Shown in pieces: positions 1 to 5,606 of a stretch of 6,717 nucleotides of DNA. Below the pieces are notes generated by a model. It was given only the letters and a program-made list of their open reading frames with translations, made no database searches and was not told where the DNA came from. The stretch is taken from NCBI GenBank assembly GCA_029240775.1, contig JARDZQ010000097.1:1-6717 (forward strand), written 5' to 3'. How positions within the stretch are numbered: the first letter of the stretch is position 1; each line of letters opens with the position of its first letter. The DNA comes from Rubrobacteraceae bacterium. Lineage in GTDB: Bacteria; Actinomycetota; Rubrobacteria; Rubrobacterales; Rubrobacteraceae. Both the position numbers and the translations under genes were made by a program.

Positions 1-130
1 GCCCTCTTACGCGGCGTCCTCTTGCCGAGCAATAAGTGCACCATACTCCCCGGGAAGAGGAAAGTACAGGGACCACCCTGGACAACTTCCGCGAACACCT
101 CTACTGAGCAGTCCAGTAAGTAGGGAGCAC

Positions 131-152
131 GTTGGTGTCAGGTTGGTGTCAA
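131..152. repeat. 11-bp tandem direct repeat (GTTGGTGTCA x2)
   Basis: GTTGGTGTCA occurs at 131-140 and again at 142-151, so the period is 11 bp, close to one helical turn. The two copies are GTTGGTGTCAG and GTTGGTGTCAA. Such phased short repeats can be protein-binding sites, including recombinase arm sites, but no recombinase gene lies in the window. The repeat itself is certain; its function is unknown. Confidence 0.6.
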
Positions 153-206
153 ATAGGTTCGTCTGGCCTACTGTATTCGAAAACCCCTGCAAAAGTGGGC
201 GTTACA

Positions 207-239
207 GATCCGGCACACCCTATGAGCAAGATCCGGATC
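207..239. repeat. Weak inverted repeat GATCCGG / CCGGATC
   Basis: GATCCGG at 207-213 can pair with CCGGATC at 233-239 across a 19-nt loop. The right half is also part of the self-complementary GATCCGGATC (230-239). The long loop and the lack of a T run argue against a strong terminator. It may be chance. Confidence 0.25.
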
Positions 240-308
240 ACAGGCCGCCTTTAGGCCCTCGCCAACTCCACTCGCTCGACACCATTTTCGGTCAGCAGGG
301 CGCGGAAG

Positions 309-641
309 CTAAGCGTAGGTGTTCTGTGACTTTTGGGGATTTGTATCGAAGAACATCCACTGCAAGACGCGAGCCCGCTCGAAGGACCCCTCCGGGAGAA
401 ACGGCGTGCCCTCCGCGAGGTAGAAGAGGATGGCGCCCGACTCGGGCAGGATTTCTCCCTTATCGGTCTCGAGCACCGGGACACGGCCGTTGGCGTTGAT
501 CTTCTCGAGGAATGCTTCAGTCCTCGTCTCGCCACGGTCTATGTCGTACTCGATCCGCTCGAACGGTAAGCCGAGCTGCGCCAGAAGGAGACGCACCTTG
601 TACCCGTTCCCCGACGAGAGGTTGTCGTGCAGGCGCATCAT
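309..641 (-). pseudogene. Glutathione S-transferase-like protein, truncated after the N-terminal domain
   Basis: This 110-codon frame encodes a GST-type thioredoxin fold but not the helical C-terminal domain expected in a family of about 200 residues. Visible features are the N-terminal catalytic-region strand with SSGNGYK (residues 9-15), the cis-proline segment NGRVPVLE (51-58; Pro55) and the glutathione gamma-glutamyl binding pair E67-S68 in LPESGAILFYLAE. Homology-like sequence runs to QWMFF (94-98, about position 348). It then changes to an unrelated 12-residue tail ending at a TAG. The missing half is not found in any frame of positions 1-308. The start ATG at 641-639 overlaps the cupin stop (TGATG), indicating coupled translation; the second Met codon is an alternative start. 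Most actinobacteria use mycothiol, so the natural thiol partner is uncertain. It is probably inactive. A genuine single-domain protein is less likely, given the abrupt change at the junction. Confidence 0.7.
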
Positions 642-976
642 CAGCCTCGCGGCGCGTTGCTGTGCCTCGGCGGCGCCCAGAAGACGAGGACCGCAAGATC
701 CTCCTCGATATCGTGGAAGCGGTGCTCCACACCGGCTGCGACGTACGCGATGCTGCCGGCCTCGACCGCCGCCTCCTCGTCCGCCACGGAGAGCCTGGCC
801 CGCCCCGAGACCACGTAGTAGACCTCGTCCTCCGTGTGCGGTTCCTGATCGTCGACCGACCCCGCCAGCCACCGCGCGACCGTCAGGCTCAACGTGGACG
901 AGCGAAAGAACTCGGCGTAATCGTGCCCGCCCGGATCTAGCCCAGCGAACAGCTCCCCAACGTCGAAGGCCTCCAT
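641..976 (-). CDS. Small single-domain cupin protein
   Basis: A 111-residue cupin (conserved beta-barrel, cupin_2 type). Motif 1 reads E45-x-H47-xxx-E51-x6-G58, within QEPHTEDEVYYVVSG. The usual first histidine of HxH is replaced by Glu, a common variant. Motif 2 runs from G74 through G82 to H85 (GSIAYVAAGVEH). H47, E51 and H85 are the likely metal ligands. The protein is probably cytosolic, since no signal peptide or membrane segment is visible. The start at 976 is well supported by AGGAGG at 989-984, 7 nt upstream. Its stop overlaps the start of the GST-like gene, so the two form an operon transcribed away from the MocR-type regulator. Substrate and reaction cannot be read from sequence; small cupins of this kind include dioxygenases, isomerases and sugar- or ligand-binding proteins. 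The gene is intact and has no unusual codon use. Confidence 0.85.
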   Translation of the reverse strand: MEAFDVGELFAGLDPGGHDYAEFFRSSTLSLTVARWLAGSVDDQEPHTEDEVYYVVSGRARLSVADEEAAVEAGSIAYVAAGVEHRFHDIEEDLAVLVFWAPPRHSNAPRG

Positions 977-1017
977 CCCGGATCCTCCTCTCCCAAGCGC
1001 GCCTCCACGACCTCCTC

Positions 1018-1046
1018 AACCTAGCGGCGGAATGGACCACGTACAA
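1018..1046 (-). promoter_or_regulatory. Possible promoter for the cupin-GST operon
   Basis: On the minus strand TTGTAC (1046-1041) is followed after 17 nt by TAGGTT (1023-1018), which fits the loose actinobacterial TAnnnT pattern. It lies 42 bp upstream of the cupin start and overlaps the inverted repeat at 1033-1052. The match to consensus is only partial. Confidence 0.3.
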
Positions 1047-1052
1047 GGTCCA
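1033..1052. promoter_or_regulatory. Inverted-repeat candidate operator between cupin and MocR-type gene
   Basis: TGGACC (1033-1038) and GGTCCA (1047-1052) are exact inverted repeats separated by 8 bp; one flanking base pair further out nearly extends the arms. Centre-to-centre spacing is 14 bp. It sits between divergent genes, just upstream of an AT-rich -10-like segment for the regulator and across the putative -35 of the cupin operon. MocR-family regulators commonly bind repeated sites in exactly this kind of divergent spacer. Assigning this site to the neighbouring regulator is inference. Confidence 0.45.
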
Positions 1053-1058
1053 ATGCTG

Positions 1059-1069
1059 GATAATATGAT
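1059..1069 (+). promoter_or_regulatory. Possible -10 region for the MocR-type gene
   Basis: The AT-rich run GATAATATGAT stands out in GC-rich surroundings and contains three overlapping -10-like hexamers (GATAAT, TAATAT, TATGAT). No good -35 is visible at 16-18 bp. The position expected for one is taken up by the inverted repeat, consistent with a regulated promoter. Transcription would begin roughly 20-30 nt before the start codon. Confidence 0.4.
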
Positions 1070-1101
1070 GGAGCCATTTAGGCGGGCTAGTGAGGGAGAT
1101 A

Positions 1102-2598
1102 ATGAGGCGACGTTCGGCCATAGAGGCGTCGGTCACGGTGGCGCTGGACCGTGGGTCTGGCGTTCCGCTGCACCGCCAGCTCTACGACGGGCTGCGCGAG
1201 GCGGTGCTCGCGGGCCGGCTGCGGTCGGGGATGAGGCTGCCCTCGACGAGGGCTCTGGCCTCCGAGCTTGGGGTCTCTCGCAACACGGTTTTGGGCGCGT
1301 TCTTGTAGTTGCTGGCCGAGGGCTACCTCGAGGGGAGGGTGGGGTCGGGCACGTACGTTGCGGATTCGCTGCCCGACGATCTGCTGCGCACGCAGGCGAG
1401 GAAGGGCCTTGGGCCCGGGCCGGCGGGACGGGCCGGACGCCGGCTCAGCGGGCGCGGGGAGACGCTCGCGGCCACGCGGGCTAGCACGGCTGGCGACAGG
1501 TGCGTGCCCCAGGCTTTTCGGCCCGGCGTCCCGGCGCTTGAGGAGTTCCCCACGCGGGTGTGGGGACGGCTGGCGGCCAGGATGTGGCGGAGCCCGCCGC
1601 GCGGGTTGCTCGGCTACGGGGACCCGGCGGGGTACGGGCCATTGAGGGAGGAGATCGCCGCTTACCTCGGGGCGGCGCGGGCGGTCGAGTGCGGTTGGGA
1701 GCAGGTCATCGTGGTCTCGGGCTCGCAGCAGGCACTCGACCTGGCGGCGCGGGTGCTCCTGGATCCCGGCGACGCCGCGTGGGTCGAGGACCCGGGGTAT
1801 GCGGGCGCGAGGGGGGCTCTGATAGCTGCCGGTGCCAGAATCGTGCCCGTGCCCGTGGACGAGGAGGGCCTGCGGGTCTCTGACGGCGTGAGGAGGGCCG
1901 CGGACGCCCGGCTAGCCTACGTCTCTCCCTCGCACCAGTACCCGCTCGGCGCGACCATGAGCGTATCCCGGCGCCTCGAGCTCTTGGCGTGGGCGAGCCG
2001 GACCGGCGCGTGGGTGCTAGAGGACGACTACGACTCCGAGTACCGTTACACCGGTAGGCCCCTAGAAGCTCTGCAGGGTCTTGATGCGGAGGGGCGCGTC
2101 ATCTACCTCGGAACCTTCAGCAAGGTCCTCTCCCCCGCCCTCAGGCTCGGCTACCTCGTCGTCCCGCCCGACCTGGTGGACCCCTTCAGTGCCGCCCGCG
2201 AGCTCACCGATCGGCACTCGCCCCTCGTCGAGCAGGCAGTGCTCGCCCGGTTTATCGCGGAAGGACACTTCGCCAGGCACGTACGCCGGATGAGGACACT
2301 CTACGCCGGGCGGCAGGATATCCTCGTCGAGGCGGCGGCGGGGGACCTCCGCGGCCTGCTCGACGTCCGGCCGGCGGAGGCGGGCATGCACCTGGTGGGA
2401 TGGCTCCCCGATCGCACGGACGACCGGGAAGCGATGCGCAGGGCCGCCGCCAGAGGCGTCGAGGCCACCGCGCTCTCCATGTACGGTATCGAGCCTCCGG
2501 CGCGCGGGGGGCTCCTGCTCGGCTACGCCGCCGTTGGGGAAGCTGGGATCCGGGCCGGCGTCCGCCGGCTCGCCGCGGCCCTGAGGGAGGGTGAGTGA
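1102..2598 (+). pseudogene. MocR/PdxR-family regulator (GntR winged helix + aminotransferase domain) with in-frame TAG
   Basis: These are transcription factors that bind pyridoxal phosphate (PLP) through a domain derived from class I aminotransferases. Residues 20-68 form a GntR-type helix-turn-helix (PLHRQLYDGLREAVLAGRL, STRALASELGVSRNTVL). Codon 69 (1306-1308) is TAG, in the middle of the recognition helix. The same frame resumes at once with LLAEGYLEGRVGSGTYVA, the end of that helix plus the wing, then a linker. The fold-type I domain follows: YGDPAGYGPLREEIAAYL, SGSQQALDLAARVLL, EDDYDSEYRY and the PLP-lysine motif GTFSKVLSPALRLGY (Lys at 2122-2124). Without the TAG the length would be about 498 codons, normal for the family. 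ATG 1102 has AGGGAG 3 nt upstream; GTG 1090 is an alternative in-frame start. No ribosome site precedes the TTG at 1309, so restart there is doubtful. It probably regulated the divergent cupin-GST operon. It could be a pseudogene, a sequencing error or, less likely, read-through. Confidence 0.85.
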
Positions 2599-2678
2599 TC
2601 ACAGATGTCCCGGGTTGGCCGTTCTTTGGTTAGTATTAGGCGGTTGCTGGAGTCCATCGCGAGCGCGGAGGCAAACTC

Positions 2679-2889
2679 GTGAAGAAGATGATGCTCCTGA
2701 CGGTGCTGGTGCTCGCGGCGACGCTGTCGTTTGCCCCTTCGGCGCCGGCCCACGAGGGTAACGAGGCGGAGGAGACGCGCGGAGCACTTCCTCGGCGTCA
2801 ACTGGGATGCACCGTGGCTATCCCGCGCCCTCGTCATCGGCGGCCTCGCGGTGGTCGGCGTAGCCGTCTTCACCATGCAGCGTAGATAA
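2679..2889 (+). pseudogene. Small exported or membrane protein with signal peptide and C-terminal TM helix, apparent frameshift
   Basis: GTG 2679 has a good GGAGG 7 nt upstream (2667-2671). The first frame encodes a clear signal peptide (MKKMMLLTVLVLAATLSFA, then PSAPAHEG, likely cleavage after APA) and an acidic stretch NEAEETR. It then degenerates into arginine-rich nonsense and stops at 2885. The frame one base later picks up EHFLGVNWDAPWLSRALVIG, continues with a hydrophobic membrane helix (about 2827-2877) and ends MQRR at the TAA at 2887-2889. Dropping one G of the GG at 2781-2782 joins both halves into a coherent protein of 69 residues. The expected topology is a short acidic outer region, one membrane helix and a basic cytoplasmic tail. 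I do not recognise the family. It lies downstream of the MocR-type gene with no clear promoter of its own. The alternative is an unrelated 68-residue secreted peptide read from the first frame only. Confidence 0.55.
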
Positions 2890-2906
2890 GACGTCTCGCT
2901 AGAATA

Positions 2907-2961
2907 AGGTATCAGGCTACAGGCATTCTTGCTGATGCCTGTAGCCTGATACCTGAAACCT
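2907..2961. repeat. Heptanucleotide repeat cluster forming a perfect 20-bp palindrome
   Basis: AGGTATCAGGCTACAGGCAT (2907-2926) is exactly complementary to 2935-2954, with an 8-nt loop (TCTTGCTG). The arms are themselves built of 7-bp units. AGGTATC, AGGCTAC and AGGCATT lie on the left (2907-2927). GATGCCT, GTAGCCT, GATACCT and GAAACCT lie on the right (2934-2961). The consensus is AGGYWWC or its complement, with the fourth right-hand unit outside the palindrome. No T run follows on either strand, so a simple intrinsic terminator is unlikely. It ends 4 bp before the ribosome-binding site of the hydrolase gene, so a transcript from upstream would fold it next to the translation start. It resembles the interspersed heptamer or REP-type repeats seen in some bacterial genomes. 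Confidence 0.85.
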
Positions 2962-2978
2962 AAAGAGAGGGAGATAGT

Positions 2979-3758
2979 ATGGCCTCCGGCGCGATGATGT
3001 CGTACAGGGAGCTCGGGGAGGGGCCGGGGGACCCACTGGTCCTCCTCCACGCCTTCCCCCTGAACGGCAGGATGTTCGAGCCGCAGATGGAGGCGTTCTC
3101 CGAAGGACGACGTGTGATCTCGCCGGACTACCCCGGCTTCGGCCGCTCCCCCCGCACCCCCGCCCAGCCGGATATTCGCTACTACGCCGAAGCGGTCCGC
3201 AATCTCCTCGACCACCTGGGGCTCGAGCGCGTGGTCCTCGGCGGCGTCTCGATGGGGGGCTACGTCGCCTTCGGGTGTCTGAGGCTCTTCCCGCAGCGAG
3301 TCTCCGGCCTCGTCCTCGCCGACACACGCCCCGAGCCAGACTCATACGAGATAAAGGAGAACCGCAAGAACATGGCCCGCCGCGTCGCAGACGAGGGGGT
3401 CGGGGTCCTCGTCGAGCTGCAGATGGAGCGCCTCCTCGCCCGCGACACCCTCGAGAACAACGGGGAGGTCGTTGAGACGGTGCGCGCCATGATACTCGAG
3501 AGTTCCCCCAACGGCGTCGTCGCCGCCCTTGGCGCCATGCGCGACCGTCCGGACTCGACCCCGCTCCTCGCGGAGATAGCGGTCCCCACGCTGGTCATCG
3601 GCGGCGAGGAGGACGCCATCTCCTCCCCCGAGGTGATGGCGGCGATGGCCGAGAAGATCCCGGCCTCCCGCCACGTTACCCTCCCCCGCGCCGGCCACCT
3701 CTCGAACCTCGAGAACCCCGAAGGCTTCAACGCGGCCCTCAAAGAGTTTCTGGCGTAG
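2979..3758 (+). CDS. Alpha/beta-fold hydrolase
   Basis: An intact 259-residue alpha/beta hydrolase of the single-domain, about 260-residue class. Motifs appear in the expected order. The oxyanion-loop motif LLHAFPLNGRMF is near residues 22-33. DYPGFGRSP is near 50-58. The nucleophile elbow GGVSMGGY has its serine near residue 91. The acid is in GGEEDAISSPEVM (Asp near 211), and the catalytic histidine is in AGHLSNLENPEGF (near 239). The triad is therefore complete. No signal peptide is visible, so it should be cytosolic. The start at 2979 is backed by AGAGGGAG (2966-2973) 5 nt upstream. The heptamer palindrome sits immediately before that site. The NmrA-like gene starts 2 bp after the stop, implying one operon. 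The fold covers esterases, haloperoxidases, enol-lactonases and C-C hydrolases; the substrate cannot be told from sequence. Confidence 0.92.
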   Translation: MASGAMMSYRELGEGPGDPLVLLHAFPLNGRMFEPQMEAFSEGRRVISPDYPGFGRSPRTPAQPDIRYYAEAVRNLLDHLGLERVVLGGVSMGGYVAFGCLRLFPQRVSGLVLADTRPEPDSYEIKENRKNMARRVADEGVGVLVELQMERLLARDTLENNGEVVETVRAMILESSPNGVVAALGAMRDRPDSTPLLAEIAVPTLVIGGEEDAISSPEVMAAMAEKIPASRHVTLPRAGHLSNLENPEGFNAALKEFLA

Positions 3759-3760
3759 CC

Positions 3761-4617
3761 GTGCGAGGAGGCAAGATCCTGGTCGCCGGCGCCACGGGCA
3801 GGGTGGGCGGCAGCGCAGCCCGGCACCTGTTGGAGGCCGGCTTCGAGGTGCGCGCGCTCGTACGCAACGCAGATAGAGGCGAGTCCCTGCGCTCGCTCGG
3901 CGCCGAAGTTGCCCTGGGCGACGTGACGCGACCGCAGACGCTCGCGCCCCCCCTCGAGGGTTGCGCTGGGGTCTTCTCTGCGCTCTCATCCACCACCGAC
4001 CGGCAGGCCCGCGAGGTCGAGTACGGGGGCAACGTCAGTCTGCTCTCGGCGGCGCGGGAGGCGGGCGCGAGGCGCTTCGTCTACAGCTCGGCGCTGCACG
4101 CGGACCACCCGATGGCGCGGAAGGTCGGGACCTTCAGGGAGAAGGCGCGGTTCGAGGAGGTGCTCTTCGGCACGGGCGACGTCTCGACTACCGTCCTGCG
4201 TCCGGCCATGTTCATGGAGACGTTGCTCATGGCGCTTAAAGGGCCCGTCGCCTTCGTGATGGCCGGCAGCGACGTGTGGTGCGCTGGCTCTCCGCAGACG
4301 ACGCGGCCCGAGCCGCAGTCCGGGCCTTAGAGAGGGACGTGACCGGGCGCCACGAGCTCGCCGGTCCCGACGCCGCTACCTTCGACGAGGCGTACCGCCG
4401 CCTCTCGGCGGTCCGGAAAAACGGGATCTTCGTTATCCACCCGCCGCTCTCGGCAGCGCGCCTGGCAGGGCGCTTCGCGCCCGCGGTAGAAGAGCTCGCA
4501 GAGATGTTCGCGCTCTTCGACGCCGCCGGGTACGCTACCGACCCCGCGCCGCTCCGGGACGTTTTCGGGGTGGAGGCACTGACCATCGAGGAGTGGGCCC
4601 GGCGGGTTTTCGGGTAG
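3761..4617 (+). pseudogene. NmrA-like / atypical SDR NAD(P)-binding protein, one-base frameshift
   Basis: The N-terminal part is a Rossmann domain opening ILVAGATGRVGGSAARHLL with the GxxGxxG pattern (G10, G13, G16), followed by VRALVRNADRG, DVTRP and RRFVYSSALHADHP. The canonical SDR YxxxK is absent, as in NmrA-like proteins that sense or reduce NAD(P) ligands. After FVM at 4253-4261 this frame becomes nonsense and stops at 4330. The frame starting at 4261 continues GRQRRVVRWLSADDAARAAV and runs normally to the TAG at 4615-4617 (IEEWARRVFG). Restoring one G in the GG at 4261-4262 would give about 285 residues, the usual family length. Substrate-domain features such as the C-terminal acidic helices follow. 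GTG 3761 lacks an upstream ribosome site. GAGGAGG at 3765-3771 lies inside the frame, so the true start may be slightly later or the start codon may be damaged. Coupling to the hydrolase gene just upstream is likely. Confidence 0.85.
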
Positions 4618-4629
4618 TGCCCGTTCGGG

Positions 4630-4635
4630 TAGAAT
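4630..4635 (+). promoter_or_regulatory. TAGAAT -10 box suggesting a leaderless phosphoesterase transcript
   Basis: TAGAAT (5 of 6 to TATAAT) lies so that transcription starting about 7-8 nt after its end would begin at or next to the GTG at 4644. No Shine-Dalgarno precedes that GTG. Leaderless mRNAs are common in actinobacteria. The -35 region (around 4606-4612, TTTTCG) is poor. Confidence 0.35.
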
Positions 4636-4643
4636 CCGTCGCG

Positions 4644-5507
4644 GTGACCACGGTACTGCACGTCTCGGACCTCCACTTCGGGCGCCCGGCTTCCTCCGAG
4701 CGGCTGCAATCCTTGCTGGAACTCATCACCGAGCTGGAGCCCGATGTCGTCGCCATCTCAGGCGACCTCACGCAGCGTTGCTCCAAGAGGGAGTTCGAGC
4801 AGGCCCGCCGCTACCTGGACAGGGTCGGGGAGGTCGCACCCTACATCGTCATCCCCGGCAACCATGACATCCGCTGGCTCGGGGCCGTGTGGCGCAACAT
4901 GGGCGGCCTCTTCCGCAAGCAGGCCCACGAGTTCAAGTACTCCCGCTACATTAAGTTCATCTGCGAGGATCTGACCCCCTCCCTGGAGGTGCCAGGGGTG
5001 GTCATCGCGGGCCTGAATACGGCCCACGGTATCACGCGGGGCTCCATCACCAAACGCTTCAGGGACCTCGGCGTGATCGGGCACGTCAAGCGTGCGGACA
5101 TCGAGAGCGTGCGGGAGGCCTTCGAGAGCGCCTCCCCCGACGCCGCCCGAATCGTCATGATCCACCACAACCCGATAAGGGGCGAGCTCTCGGGCCGCCA
5201 CGGTCTCGCCAACACGGAGACCGCCCTCCACGCCTTCGCCCACCTCGGCACCGAGCTGGTTCTCTGCGGCCACGACCACCTGCAAGCCGTCCACACCGTC
5301 GAGAGGGGCGTCCACGGGCTCGTGATCTCGACGGCGGGCACGATCTCGAACCGCCTCCGCCCCGGACGCGTCTCGAGCTTTAACCTGGTGAACATAAACG
5401 AGCGCAACCTCCGCATAACCACCTACTCGTGGCAGAACCCCGAAGGCTTCGTCCCCTCCGACGAGCGCTCGTTTCGCAGAAGGGTCGCGACCGGCGCACT
5501 AGATTAA
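4644..5507 (+). CDS. Calcineurin-like metallophosphoesterase (CpdA/class III-like)
   Basis: This intact 287-residue dinuclear-metal phosphoesterase has all the family motifs in order. They are D9-x-H11 in VSDLHFG, GD at 40-41 in SGDLTQR, GNHD at 72-75 in IPGNHDIRW, the histidine pair H174-H175 in MIHHNP, and the terminal G209-H210-D211-H212 in LCGHDHL. These residues bind the two metal ions and activate water for phosphate-ester hydrolysis. Similar domain order is found in cyclic-nucleotide phosphodiesterases (CpdA type), but the substrate is not decided by the motifs. No signal peptide or membrane helix is visible, so it is cytosolic. I chose GTG 4644 because the family begins almost directly with the strand leading into DLHFG and a -10 box is correctly placed for a leaderless message. 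GTG 4617, overlapping the preceding TAG (TAGTG), is an in-frame alternative that would add nine residues by coupled translation. Confidence 0.9.
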   Translation: MTTVLHVSDLHFGRPASSERLQSLLELITELEPDVVAISGDLTQRCSKREFEQARRYLDRVGEVAPYIVIPGNHDIRWLGAVWRNMGGLFRKQAHEFKYSRYIKFICEDLTPSLEVPGVVIAGLNTAHGITRGSITKRFRDLGVIGHVKRADIESVREAFESASPDAARIVMIHHNPIRGELSGRHGLANTETALHAFAHLGTELVLCGHDHLQAVHTVERGVHGLVISTAGTISNRLRPGRVSSFNLVNINERNLRITTYSWQNPEGFVPSDERSFRRRVATGALD

Positions 5508-5513
5508 GGCGGT

Positions 5514-5546
5514 TTGCAGAGAGGGGTTGAACCCCTACTTCTGCAA
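5514..5546. repeat. Nested inverted repeat (possible terminator or operator)
   Basis: The outer arms TTGCAGA (5514-5520) and TCTGCAA (5540-5546) are exact complements. Inside them AGGGGTT (5522-5528) and AACCCCT (5530-5536) are also exact, with only small unpaired gaps between the two stems. It begins 6 bp after the phosphoesterase stop, as a terminator would, but no T run follows. Its right arm covers the -35 position of the promoter with TATAAT at 5561, as an operator would. Confidence 0.65.
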
Positions 5547-5560
5547 CTCGCTTTAGGACG

Positions 5561-5566
5561 TATAAT
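5561..5566 (+). promoter_or_regulatory. Perfect TATAAT -10 box for the 71-codon gene
   Basis: The exact consensus TATAAT is conspicuous in GC-rich DNA and lies 40 bp before the ATG at 5607. The expected -35 position (5537-5544) falls in the right arm of the inverted repeat and does not match TTGACA well, suggesting an activator- or repressor-dependent promoter or reliance on the strong -10. The inferred start of transcription is near 5573. Confidence 0.55.
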
Positions 5567-5606
5567 CTGCCGCGACGTTGCACCCTTTAGAGGAGGGCCG
5601 CAGACC

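Larger units (their letters stand above)
1..308. other. Intergenic stretch without a convincing gene, lower GC than the rest
   Basis: No reading frame here gives a protein that looks real on either strand. The possible frames are short, lack a Shine-Dalgarno sequence and show no recognisable motif. Base composition is clearly less GC-rich than in the coding regions to the right. What can be seen is an 11-bp tandem repeat (131-152), a weak hairpin (207-239) and, on the minus strand around 310-251, a short frame ending in RALLTENGVERVELARA that could be the tail of an unidentified gene remnant. The stretch abuts the point where the GST-like gene loses homology (about 347), so it may be sequence joined there by recombination. 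That is inference. Confidence 0.5.

Noticed and set aside
154..240. tRNA gene or remnant near TTCGAAA (176-182)
   Set aside because: No acceptor, D or anticodon stems can be drawn around the T-loop-like string on either strand.
251..310. C-terminal fragment of a gene on the minus strand (tail RALLTENGVERVELARA)
   Set aside because: The frame has plausible coding character but is too short to assign to a family, and its upstream part only shadows the GST-like gene. Noted under the intergenic entry, not called.
1..360. Insertion sequence end
   Set aside because: No transposase, terminal inverted repeat or target duplication is visible; only a composition change and a short tandem repeat are present.
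430..1068. Long plus-strand frame opposite the cupin and GST-like genes
   Set aside because: Its product is low-complexity Arg/Pro-rich sequence typical of the reverse side of GC-rich genes; the minus strand shows clear cupin and GST motifs and a good ribosome site.
1306..1308. Amber recoding (pyrrolysine or suppressed TAG) as the explanation for both in-frame TAG codons
   Set aside because: The intact hydrolase and 71-codon genes end at TAG and the NmrA-like gene also terminates there, so TAG acts as a normal stop. No suppressor tRNA or pyl gene is in the window, and the positions are not catalytic.
2907..2954. Intrinsic terminator
   Set aside because: The stem is perfect but no T-rich tract follows it on either strand.
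2523..3215. Long minus-strand frame across the end of the MocR-type gene and the start of the hydrolase
   Set aside because: It runs through two recognisable plus-strand genes and the palindrome, and shows no family motif; it is a shadow frame.
4253..4330. Programmed -1 frameshift in the NmrA-like gene
   Set aside because: No slippery heptamer or suitable downstream structure is evident; a lost G in a short G run explains the shift.
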